This document shows positions 1 to 9,666 of a stretch of DNA of 64,000 bases, piece by piece. The DNA comes from an uncultured bacterium. GTDB taxonomy: Bacteria; Cyanobacteriota; Vampirovibrionia; Gastranaerophilales; Gastranaerophilaceae. Made by a program: the position numbers and the translations under genes. The stretch lies in the NCBI GenBank assembly GCA_949284985.1, contig CASDWY010000029.1, positions 124,001 through 188,000 on the forward strand, read 5' to 3'. Under the pieces are notes generated by a model. It made no database searches. It was not told where the DNA came from and saw nothing but the letters and a program-made list of their open reading frames with translations. Position 1 is the stretch's first letter; each line of letters starts with the position of its first letter.

Positions 1-1
1 T

Positions 2-1411
2 CGTAAGATTGAAGCTGCTGCAGAAAATATAGATGGAATCGAAAAAGTAATGGCATTTGTCGGAATGAATGGATCCAATACAGCGTTTATGGTATTCCAG
101 CTTAAGGATTTTGATTATCGTGAGCTTAGTGTTTTTTCAAAATTTTGGCGATTAATTCAAGGAAAACCTACTGATCTTTCGGATCAAGCTATACAAAACA
201 GAATATATCAAGCAATTGCTCCTTATAAAGAAGGTTCTACATATTTGATTGTACCACCGGCAATTTCAGGACTTAGTATGTATGGTGGATTTGAATTTCA
301 AATGTTATCAAAAGGTGAGTATACACCTCTTGAACTTTCTACCATGGCTAATAATTTTATGGTAAAAGCTAATCAAGACAGCAATTTAAGCAATGTATTT
401 AATACCTATCAAGCTAATATGTTGCAATATTATGTAGATATAGATATAGCTAAAGCCTTAGCACAAGGAATTAACTTGCAGGATCTTTATTCTACATTGG
501 CGTCTAATTTTGGTACTTATTATATAAATGACTTTAATAAATTGGGTCGTGTATTTAGGGTTCAAATGCAAGCAGACTCAATGTATAGGCGGAATCCTGA
601 TGATTTGGAAAAAATATATGTAAAAAATAATGCAGGAAAAATGGTTCCAATTGCGACTGTTGTTTCGCTTAGAAAAGATATAGGAGCAACAGTTATTAAC
701 AGATACAATCAGTATCGATCAATTCAGTTTAACGGAAACCCTGCAACAGGAAAAAGCTCCGGTCAAGCGATGAAAGCTATGGAAGATTTGGCTGTTAAAG
801 AATTTCCAAAAGATGTTGGATTTGAATGGTCCGGTACATCTAAACAAGAACTTGAATCTTCAGGAAGTACAGGTTATGTCTTAGGACTTTCATTACTGTT
901 TGTTTATCTCTTCCTGGTTGCACTTTATGAAAGTTGGATGATACCGGTTGCGGTTCTTTTGATTACTCCTGTTGCAACTGTTGGGGCGTTAGTTTGTGTT
1001 TTTGTTGCCTCGCTTACTATGGGACAGGCTTTTGATCTTTATTCCCAAGTAGGGTTGATTATGTTAATAGGTTTAGCCGCAAAACAAGCTATCTTGATTG
1101 TTGAATTCGCGAAAGTACAGCACGAAGAAAATGGAAAAAGTATTGAAGACGCAGCAATTGAAGCAGCAAGACTACGTTTTCGTGCGGTTTGTATGACAGT
1201 TATTGCTTTTGTTTTGGGTGTATTGCCACTACTTCTTGCAAAAGGTGCTGGCGCAGAATCTCGTATATCTGTTGGTATAACTGTATTTGGCGGTATGCTT
1301 GCTGCCGGTACTGCAGGTACACTTTTAGTTCCGGCATTTTATGTAATTGTTCAAGATTTTACAAATAAAGTTATGCAATTTGTCAAAAAAAAGATGCATA
1401 ATGTTGATTAG
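2..1411 (+). CDS. RND (HAE1/AcrB-type) efflux pump permease, C-terminal part
   Basis: This is the inner-membrane permease of a tripartite drug/proton antiporter. The reading frame is open from base 2, so the gene starts outside the window and about 470 C-terminal residues are visible, less than half of a usual protein of about 1040 aa. The first part is the second periplasmic porter/docking region. It is followed by hydrophobic segments and the conserved stretch [15 protein letters not shown], which matches the AcrB helix carrying the essential Lys of the proton relay; the Asn next to that Lys in AcrB is Gln here. An Arg-rich cytoplasmic loop ([10 protein letters not shown]) and the last transmembrane helices follow. 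A TolC gene begins 21 bp downstream, so the two are probably co-transcribed. Family assignment is firm; substrate is unknown. Confidence 0.93.
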   Translation, partial: RKIEAAAENIDGIEKVMAFVGMNGSNTAFMVFQLKDFDYRELSVFSKFWRLIQGKPTDLSDQAIQNRIYQAIAPYKEGSTYLIVPPAISGLSMYGGFEFQMLSKGEYTPLELSTMANNFMVKANQDSNLSNVFNTYQANMLQYYVDIDIAKALAQGINLQDLYSTLASNFGTYYINDFNKLGRVFRVQMQADSMYRRNPDDLEKIYVKNNAGKMVPIATVVSLRKDIGATVINRYNQYRSIQFNGNPATGKSSGQAMKAMEDLAVKEFPKDVGFEWSGTSKQELESSGSTGYVLGLSLLFVYLFLVALYESWMIPVAVLLITPVATVGALVCVFVASLTMGQAFDLYSQVGLIMLIGLAAKQAILIVEFAKVQHEENGKSIEDAAIEAARLRFRAVCMTVIAFVLGVLPLLLAKGAGAESRISVGITVFGGMLAAGTAGTLLVPAFYVIVQDFTNKVMQFVKKKMHNVD

Positions 1412-1432
1412 TTAACAACGAGTTAAGGGAAA

Positions 1433-3223
1433 ATGAAAAAGATATTTATTACAACATTAATAATGATACTGTCACTCGAAGCAGCACTACCAGCTATTTC
1501 ACAAGATAGCACTTTGCCGTCGGGTATTAATGATATTGTTCAGCCAGAACCTGTCGCAGCTACTCCTGTTACAACTAAACCATCATTTTGGAAAAAATTT
1601 AAGTTAAATAAACTTAAGTCTAAAAAAATTGTACAAGCAAAACATAAAAATCAACAGCAAGAACCATCACAAGATGCGGCTGGAGTTGTTGCAAATGAAG
1701 GAAAAAGCGTATTTAACTCAGAGACCATAGCGACAAAATCATCTGATAAAGAAATTAAATCTATTGCTCAAATACAGGAAGATTTTAAGAAAAAAAGTTG
1801 GAGTGAAAAACGAAAAGCAAAAAGTGCTGAAAACGATATGACAGTGAAAGAACGTCAAGTTGCATTAGCAGATAAAATTAATAGTGATGTTTTGAATGAA
1901 GATATTATTGAATCATCAACATCATCAACATCATCAACTTTAACCATAAAAGGCGGAGTTGAAGAAAATGTTTTAGTATCTGTTGATGATTGTATAAAGC
2001 TTGCACTTTATAATAATCCTACGATTCGCTATGCTATTAGTAACGCTGATATTTATAAATCAAAAATTGCACAAGCATGGTCAAATTATTTCCCCCAATT
2101 AAGTATTGGAACTGCATATTCAAGAAATAAAATGCTCGCAACAAACTTTAAATTTCCTATAATGAAATATGATTTGTGGAACGCGGCTGCACTCGAAGGC
2201 TCCTTGCTATTATATGATTTTGGCAAGACAAGACAACAGGCTAAAATGGCAACCAGAACACATGAAGCCAGCATATCAGATATACAAACAGCACTAAATA
2301 ACACAGTTTATAATGTTAAGGCTGCATATTATCAATATCTTTATTCGCTCAGACAGCGTCAAGTACTCCAAGCTACCGTAGATAAGTTTGATAAGCATTA
2401 TAAAGAAGCTCAAGCAGCATACGAAGTTGGAGTTAAAGCTAAAATTGATGTAGTTACTGCTGAATATAATTTAAGTAATGCTAAGCTTGATTTAATTAAA
2501 GCTAAGAATCAGGTTGAAACAGCTAGAGCTCAATTAAACAACACTATGGGCCTCCCATCTTATTCAAATTATAATGTTACTGATAAAATGGAAATTGAGT
2601 CTTATGATTTGGACTTTGATAAACTTATTGAAGAAGCCTATGAATTAAGACCAGAACTTCAATCAGTTACAAAAAAAGCTGAAGCATCTAAAATTTTAGT
2701 AACTTCATCAAAGTTAGCATTTACCCCTGATTTAAATGGTTTTGGCAGTTATACATTGGGTGGTAAGCATTACGCAGATAACTACGGATACCAATTTGGT
2801 CTAAGATTGTCATACCCAACAACGAACTTTTTTCTTTTGAAAAAACAGGTAGATGAAGCAAAGGCAACTCACGAACGTGACCTTGCAGAATTAGAACAAA
2901 AGAAAAATGAGGTTTATCTGGAAGTTAAAACAGCTTATATAGATTATGTAAATGCTAAAGACAGCGTTCCTGTAGCTCATAAAGCAATGAATGAAGCTAA
3001 GTTACAGTATGAAATTGCTGCAGGCCGTTATAAAACTGGACTTAATACAGCAGTGGAATTAAAAGATGCAGAGATTACTTATAGGAACGCACAATTAAAT
3101 TATTACAACTCATTGATGCAATATAATACATCTGTGGCAAGTGTAGAAAAAATGGTTGGTGCACCAATTAAGCCAGTAAACACAGAAGGAGAAATTGATT
3201 CTCCTGTGGATGTAAATCTTTAA
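1433..3223 (+). CDS. TolC-type outer-membrane efflux protein with long N-terminal extension
   Basis: This is the outer-membrane channel partner of the RND pump encoded just upstream. Residues 1-23 look like a signal peptide (Lys-rich start, hydrophobic core, Ala-Ile-Ser before Gln-Asp). Residues 24-180 form a Pro-, Lys- and Ser-rich extension not seen in ordinary TolC, ending in a short Ser-Ser-Thr repeat (bases about 1913-1940). The two tandem OEP repeats, rich in long alpha helices, occupy about residues 185-575 and carry typical features such as a GLPSY turn and ELRPEL. At 596 aa it is longer than E. coli TolC (about 490 aa) because of the extension. The convergent tgt gene ends 5 bp away and no terminator hairpin is visible between them. 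Confidence 0.9.
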   Translation: MKKIFITTLIMILSLEAALPAISQDSTLPSGINDIVQPEPVAATPVTTKPSFWKKFKLNKLKSKKIVQAKHKNQQQEPSQDAAGVVANEGKSVFNSETIATKSSDKEIKSIAQIQEDFKKKSWSEKRKAKSAENDMTVKERQVALADKINSDVLNEDIIESSTSSTSSTLTIKGGVEENVLVSVDDCIKLALYNNPTIRYAISNADIYKSKIAQAWSNYFPQLSIGTAYSRNKMLATNFKFPIMKYDLWNAAALEGSLLLYDFGKTRQQAKMATRTHEASISDIQTALNNTVYNVKAAYYQYLYSLRQRQVLQATVDKFDKHYKEAQAAYEVGVKAKIDVVTAEYNLSNAKLDLIKAKNQVETARAQLNNTMGLPSYSNYNVTDKMEIESYDLDFDKLIEEAYELRPELQSVTKKAEASKILVTSSKLAFTPDLNGFGSYTLGGKHYADNYGYQFGLRLSYPTTNFFLLKKQVDEAKATHERDLAELEQKKNEVYLEVKTAYIDYVNAKDSVPVAHKAMNEAKLQYEIAAGRYKTGLNTAVELKDAEITYRNAQLNYYNSLMQYNTSVASVEKMVGAPIKPVNTEGEIDSPVDVNL

Positions 3224-3227
3224 TTAA

Positions 3228-4791
<1,564 letters not shown>

Positions 4792-4815
4792 AAATTTAAT
4801 TCTCCCCAAATTTAT

Positions 4816-4823
4816 ATTATAAT
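4816..4823. promoter_or_regulatory. Back-to-back -10 boxes between ndk and the MnmC-like gene
   Basis: The octamer ATTATAAT reads TATAAT on both strands: 4818-4823 on plus and 4821-4816 on minus. It sits in the 64-bp divergent gap. No good -35 was seen for either direction, so this is a suggestion only. Confidence 0.35.
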
Positions 4824-4855
4824 TAAAGCATAAATATACAAATAAGGCAAACTCA

Positions 4856-5917
4856 ATGAGCGAGGTTATTTTCTGTACGACAAATGATAAAAGTGTTGGG
4901 CTTTACAGCTATGTTGTTGATGACATTTACCATTCAACGTACGGGGCTTATAGTGAAAGTTATGAAAAATTTATAGTTGCAAGTAGTTTTTTAGACTATA
5001 TTAAAACACATGAAAAAGTTTCTATTTTAGATATTTGCTATGGGATTGGGTATAATACCAAAACTGCATTAGACGAAATTATGAAATCAGATAATATTAT
5101 AGAAGCAAAAATAGATGCATTAGAAATGGACAGTAATTTGGTAAGTATATCACCTCTAATAAAACATCAAAATATTAATAATGAAATTAATAAGTTTATT
5201 ATAGAGAGCACAAATTACAAATGCGATATGACACTTCCGGATATATTATTATATTTTTATCAGACGAGGGGGTTGCCTCATATATCTTGGACGAATATAG
5301 CCCTTTTAAGCCGCTTAAAACATCAAGGGGGTATGTTAGATACCCTAGCAGACAATTTAAAGGGCTTTTTGCATAATATATATTATAATTATATTCCGTT
5401 AAGTATGAAAAAAGGTCAAAAAGCTCATAAATTAGCCAAAACTTCTCTTCAGTTTCATTACGGCGATGCGAGAAAAAGTGTTTTGACTCTCTCGAAAAAA
5501 TATAACTTTATATTCCTGGATGCTTTTACTCCTAAAAAACTTCCAACACTGTGGACTTTAGAGTTTTTTAAAGAACTTTACAGATTATTAGATGATAACG
5601 GAGTCCTTGCGACATACTCATCTTCTGCGGCAGTTCGTTCAGCTATGCGAGAAGTAGGCTTCTTCGTAGGGCGTTCAATAGGCGCTGACAAAAAAATAAT
5701 CGGCACTATTGCCACTAAAAATAAAGATTTGATAAAATATGAGTTAGATGATTATGATAAAGCACTACTTGATACAAAAGCAGGAATATTTTATCGTGAT
5801 AAAACGCTTAATGCGTCTGCCATTGAAATTATAAAAGTAAGAGAGGAGGAAACAGTTAACTCGAACAAAATGACATCGAGCAGGCTTAAAAAATTATGGA
5901 ACAAAACTACGATATAA
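4856..5917 (+). CDS. MnmC-like SAM-dependent methyltransferase (Methyltransf_30 type)
   Basis: This resembles the methyltransferase half of E. coli MnmC, which makes the last methylation of mnm5s2U in tRNA wobble positions. The glycine-rich SAM motif is ILDICYGIGYNTKTAL (residues 57-72). The later block FHYGDARKSV, then FIFLDAFTPKKLPTLWTLEFF and LATYSSSAAVRSAM, parallels the MnmC order. About 100 residues lie between the SAM motif and FHYGDA, much of it absent from E. coli MnmC. The C-terminal oxidase domain of MnmC is missing. Instead the next gene, overlapping by 22 bp, encodes a separate flavoprotein. The fold and tRNA-modification link are likely; the exact substrate is not certain. Confidence 0.75.
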   Translation: MSEVIFCTTNDKSVGLYSYVVDDIYHSTYGAYSESYEKFIVASSFLDYIKTHEKVSILDICYGIGYNTKTALDEIMKSDNIIEAKIDALEMDSNLVSISPLIKHQNINNEINKFIIESTNYKCDMTLPDILLYFYQTRGLPHISWTNIALLSRLKHQGGMLDTLADNLKGFLHNIYYNYIPLSMKKGQKAHKLAKTSLQFHYGDARKSVLTLSKKYNFIFLDAFTPKKLPTLWTLEFFKELYRLLDDNGVLATYSSSAAVRSAMREVGFFVGRSIGADKKIIGTIATKNKDLIKYELDDYDKALLDTKAGIFYRDKTLNASAIEIIKVREEETVNSNKMTSSRLKKLWNKTTI

Positions 5918-7275
5918 TAATTGCCGGAGGTGGAACAGCAGGTTGCGCATGTGCTTGGATGGCCTCAAAGCTAGGATTAAAAGTATTAATTATAGATGAT
6001 GGACCATATCTGGGTGGTGCAATTGTTAAGCAGCTTGTTACACCCGCAATGAAAACATCGCAAAATAACTTAAATACTGAGTTTTTTGATGAATTTGTTA
6101 AAGTAGCAAAATCACAAAATGCTCAAATAACATATATGGACGGGAATAAAGGGTGGATTAATCCTATGCTTGTACCTGCGATAATGGCTGAGATGCTTTC
6201 TGATGCAGGGAGCACCATACTATTGAATAGCAAGGTCATTAATGCTAGTGTTACATCATGCGACTCGAAACATATCAATAATAAATTGGTACAAAATTTA
6301 TCGGTATGTATCGATACAAAATATCAAAATATAAGTAACAAGAGAAATGGTTTCGTGGCGAAATATAACGATAAACAGTCGGTGAAAAAAATTACTAAAT
6401 ATTATTCAAAATACTTTGTTGATGCAACTGGTGATGGAAAACTCTCTGAATTTTGCGGTGCTGAGTTTCTTCCTTTAGGTGGTACACAGGCTATTTCACT
6501 GAGGTTTATCGCTGCAAATATAAATAAAAAAAAGTTTGCGGACTGGCTTTTAGAGTTTGATTCTGACAGAAATGTTACTACTGCCTGTGAAATCGGTGGT
6601 GATATTCATCTTTCTACTGCTTATACTTGGGATAGCAATGCTAGGTGGGCTCTTGCGCCTTTATTTGACCATGCAGTTGAGCATGGAGTGCTGGAAGACG
6701 CTGACAGAGCTTATTTCCAGATTTTTTCAATACCTGGAGAAATTGATAAAATTGCATTTAACTGCCCAAGAATACTAATTGACAAACCATATATTTTCTA
6801 CTCTGATGAAGAATTAGAGGTTATTAGAGTCAATGCAGAAAAGGCTATAATTAGACTTATTGACTTTTGCAGATTGTATTTACCTGGTTTTGAAAAATGT
6901 TACATGTATTTGTGGGCTGATAATTTTGGTGTTAGAGAATCAAGGCGAGTAAAAGGTGAATATGTTTTAACTAAAGATGATATTTATAATGCAAAAACCT
7001 TTAAAACACCTGTTGCCTATTCTGATTATCCGATTGATATTCACTCAGTAAAAAAAGATTCTTCAACGTTACATTATGTCCAAAAGCCCTATTCGGTGCC
7101 TTTGGAGTGCTTAAAAGTAATGGATTTTAATAATTTATTTGTTATAGGAAGATGCTTAAGTGCGGATTTTTACGCACAAGGAGCTGTTCGTATCCAACCC
7201 ACATGTTTTTCTATGGGTGTCGGGGTAGCAAAAGAAATTAACAATTTGATTTTTAATGATTATCCCGTGTTATAA
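5896..7275 (+). CDS. FAD-dependent oxidoreductase (FAD_oxidored/PF12831-like)
   Basis: The protein starts with a dinucleotide-binding fold, YDIIIAGGGTAGCACAWMAS, followed by an Asp-ending second strand (VLIIDDGPYLGG). A central FVDATGDGKLSEFCGAE block is typical of the PF12831 flavoproteins. A C-terminal FAD-contact segment reads LFVIGRCLSADFYAQGAVRIQPTC. It has 459 aa, no signal peptide and no membrane segments. The ATG lies inside the end of the upstream methyltransferase gene (22-bp overlap), so the two are translationally coupled. It does not resemble the DAO-type oxidase domain of MnmC, so although the pairing recalls a split MnmC, a shared role is inference. Substrate unknown. Confidence 0.8.
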   Translation: MEQNYDIIIAGGGTAGCACAWMASKLGLKVLIIDDGPYLGGAIVKQLVTPAMKTSQNNLNTEFFDEFVKVAKSQNAQITYMDGNKGWINPMLVPAIMAEMLSDAGSTILLNSKVINASVTSCDSKHINNKLVQNLSVCIDTKYQNISNKRNGFVAKYNDKQSVKKITKYYSKYFVDATGDGKLSEFCGAEFLPLGGTQAISLRFIAANINKKKFADWLLEFDSDRNVTTACEIGGDIHLSTAYTWDSNARWALAPLFDHAVEHGVLEDADRAYFQIFSIPGEIDKIAFNCPRILIDKPYIFYSDEELEVIRVNAEKAIIRLIDFCRLYLPGFEKCYMYLWADNFGVRESRRVKGEYVLTKDDIYNAKTFKTPVAYSDYPIDIHSVKKDSSTLHYVQKPYSVPLECLKVMDFNNLFVIGRCLSADFYAQGAVRIQPTCFSMGVGVAKEINNLIFNDYPVL

Positions 7276-7276
7276 T
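7268..7276 (+). promoter_or_regulatory. Extended -10 promoter for the 118-aa gene
   Basis: TGTTATAAT matches an extended -10 (TGnTATAAT) and overlaps the stop codon of the flavoprotein gene. It would give a leader of about 25 nt before the ATG at 7308. No clear -35 is seen. Confidence 0.45.
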
Positions 7277-7307
7277 TAATATATGTAAGTCAGCTTAGGA
7301 GGTAAAA

Positions 7308-7664
7308 ATGAGAATTAGTCCAGTTAACAGTATAGGTAACACGTTCAGAGGCGCATATATTGAAGCAATAAGCCCTAACGAGATTGATGCAAATCTGTAT
7401 AATGAGTTTAAAACTGCTCGCCCTGCAATACAATTTGCAGCTGAATCCGCACCTGATGATGCATCATTGTTTGTAAAAGGGGATAAAGATGGTATTGTAA
7501 TGAGCTATTCATCACCAAATGGCAATACTCAAAATACAAAACCTTTTACAAAGAGTATTCATGAAAACTTATCTGGAGAACCTGTTCCTGTTCATATAAG
7601 TTTAATGTATCTGGCACATACTCTTATAGCAAATGGTAAAAGAACAGATAAAATTACATCCTAG
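7308..7664 (+). CDS. Small protein of unknown function with N-terminal F-x-G motif
   Basis: A 118-aa soluble protein with no recognised family. The start is clear: AGGAGGT followed by AAAA and ATG. The N-terminus is MRISPVNSIGNTFRGAYIEA, with an FRG at residues 13-15 like the F-x-G motifs in other proteins of this window. The rest is mixed alpha/beta with an acidic middle (APDDASLFVKGDKDG) and no signal peptide, membrane segment or cysteine pattern. It has its own promoter-like extended -10 just upstream. Its stop codon overlaps the end of convergent argS by 11 bp. Expression looks likely; function unknown. Confidence 0.7.
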   Translation: MRISPVNSIGNTFRGAYIEAISPNEIDANLYNEFKTARPAIQFAAESAPDDASLFVKGDKDGIVMSYSSPNGNTQNTKPFTKSIHENLSGEPVPVHISLMYLAHTLIANGKRTDKITS

Positions 7665-9438
7665 CAGGAGCGGAAATACCTAAAAGTTTTAATCCTGTAC
7701 TTAGTACTATTACAAAAGACTTAACTATAGCTAAACGAGCAAGAGTTAAGTCTTTTTTATCAGTGATAACTCTAGAAACCGCATAAAATTGGTGAAACTG
7801 AGCTGCCAGTTCCTGCAAATATTTACATATTGCATAAGGTGCTCTTTGCTCAGCAGCATGCTCAATCAAAGACTTAAATTCTTCCATTTTAAGTATAAGT
7901 TTTTTAGCTGCAAGAATGGAGTCATTATCCTCAAGAAATACAGGAGCCAAGGCTTCATCTTGTGCGGAAACATCAAAAAGTACTTTATAATTATCAAACT
8001 CGTCTTCAGTTATAACTGGTGACTTTATTTTGTTTTCAACCGTATCAAGTTTTTCACCAAATGCGTTACGCAATATAGAACAAGCTCTAGCATGTGCGTA
8101 TTGAACGTAAAATACCGGGTTCTCATCGCATTTTGACTTAGCTAGTTCAACATCAAAATCTAAAGTTGTATTTATATCTCTAAAAATCATCCAATATCGC
8201 GTTGCGTCAACGCCAACCTCATCTACAAGGTCTTCTAGGGTAACCATTTTTTTTCGTTTTCCCATTCTAACTGCTTCACCATCAATTTTCAAATTAACAA
8301 GCTGACCCAACAGAACTTCCAGTGCTTCGGGAGAATAGCCTAATCCTTGAAGAGCAGCTTTCATTCTGCAAACATAGCCATGATGGTCTGCGCCCCAAAT
8401 ATTAATTAATTTTTGATATCCTCTTTCAAGTTTGTTGATGTGATAAGCAATATCTGGAGTCAGATATGTGTATTTGCCATCATTTTTAATCAAAACGCGA
8501 TCTTTTTCATCACCAAATTCAGTTGTTTTAAACCAGAGGGCGCCTTCGTTTTCATAAGTCAAACCTTTTTCTGTCATGCGTTTTATAATATCTTTAACAA
8601 GCCCTTTATTATATAAAGAGGATTCACTAAAGAAATTATCAAATTTTACATTTAGCCGCTCAAGCAGGATTTTCTGTGAGTTAAGCATATAAGCTTTAGC
8701 AAAATCTTTTAAACAATTTTGAGCAGCTTGGTTAAGGTCATCATAACTAACTATAGATGAATTTTCCTTGTAAAATAGAGGATATTTTTTCATAAACTCT
8801 TGTGCTACAGGAACAAGATAATCACCTGGATAATATTTTTTTATTTCTTCTTCATCAGATGGAAAATCAATTTTCACACCATTTTCTTGATGCAAACGCA
8901 AATACATTGAACGCGCAAGGTTATCTATCTGCGAGCCTGCATCATTGATATAAAACTCTTGATATACGCTATATCCCGCAAATTTCAAAAGATTTGCAAG
9001 CGAACTACCCATAGCAGCCCAACGACCATGACCTATATGAAATGGACCGGTTGGATTTGCAGAAACATATTCCAACAGTATTTTTTCAGATTTTACAGAA
9101 CGTTTACCATAATTTTCGTTTTTATTTATAATTTCTTTTACAACATTTGTTATATGAGAAGTGCCAAGCTTAAAATTAATAAATCCTGCAACAGTATTAA
9201 TTTCTGCATCCTCAAAATTTATATAATCTTTAATTGTAGATGCTATTATTGCCGGTGCAAGTTTTGCTGATTTTGCTAATTGTGAAACATTTACTGCAAA
9301 ATCGCCAAAATCTGAATTTTTAGGTGTTTCTGTAACTAAATTATATAAATCATTTTTAGACATTTGACCTAATTTATTTTCAGAAATAGCCTTGTCAATA
9401 GCTGCGCACACTGACGCTAATATTTTTTTCTTTAGCAT
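7654..9438 (-). CDS. argS: Arginyl-tRNA synthetase
   Basis: A class I aminoacyl-tRNA synthetase that charges tRNA-Arg. Near the N-terminus an Add1-like domain precedes the HIGH motif, here ANPTGPFHIGHGRWAAMGSS. The catalytic core continues through INDAGSQIDNLARS and GADHHGYVCRMKAAL. MGKRKKMVTLEDL replaces a canonical KMSKS, as is normal for ArgRS. The C-terminal DALR anticodon-binding domain ends in LKLLGISAPARM. The ATG at 9438 is preferred because GAGG sits 5 nt upstream; a GTG two codons earlier is also possible. Length 594 aa is usual. The gene is alone on this strand and ends convergently with the 118-aa gene. Confidence 0.97.
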   Translation of the reverse strand: MLKKKILASVCAAIDKAISENKLGQMSKNDLYNLVTETPKNSDFGDFAVNVSQLAKSAKLAPAIIASTIKDYINFEDAEINTVAGFINFKLGTSHITNVVKEIINKNENYGKRSVKSEKILLEYVSANPTGPFHIGHGRWAAMGSSLANLLKFAGYSVYQEFYINDAGSQIDNLARSMYLRLHQENGVKIDFPSDEEEIKKYYPGDYLVPVAQEFMKKYPLFYKENSSIVSYDDLNQAAQNCLKDFAKAYMLNSQKILLERLNVKFDNFFSESSLYNKGLVKDIIKRMTEKGLTYENEGALWFKTTEFGDEKDRVLIKNDGKYTYLTPDIAYHINKLERGYQKLINIWGADHHGYVCRMKAALQGLGYSPEALEVLLGQLVNLKIDGEAVRMGKRKKMVTLEDLVDEVGVDATRYWMIFRDINTTLDFDVELAKSKCDENPVFYVQYAHARACSILRNAFGEKLDTVENKIKSPVITEDEFDNYKVLFDVSAQDEALAPVFLEDNDSILAAKKLILKMEEFKSLIEHAAEQRAPYAICKYLQELAAQFHQFYAVSRVITDKKDLTLARLAIVKSFVIVLSTGLKLLGISAPARM

Positions 9439-9666
9439 ACTCACCTCATTTTTTTTAAATTATAAAACAAATATAGGTTTAAAAAAATTATCAAAAGTAT
9501 TCTGTAAACAATTGTATCAAGTTTTAAGCAATAGGGTCAAAATTATTCTTTACAAGTATTAAACAATTGGACGGCAGAATTATCTTTGTTACAAAAGTAA
9601 AAGTATGGTTTATTTTTAATTTTGTTCAAAGTACAATGAAAGTTCTTCTCAAGGGGACTACAAAAG

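Noticed and set aside
1913-1940. Possible phase-variable repeat (TCA/ACA units) in the TolC gene
   Set aside because: The units are triplets inside a frame, so slippage would only change a Ser/Thr linker length.
9445-9666. A T-box, riboswitch or small RNA in the argS/unknown-gene gap
   Set aside because: The gap is AT-rich with no specifier-like or long conserved helices visible; a weak TACAAT -10 at 9632 was not strong enough to list.
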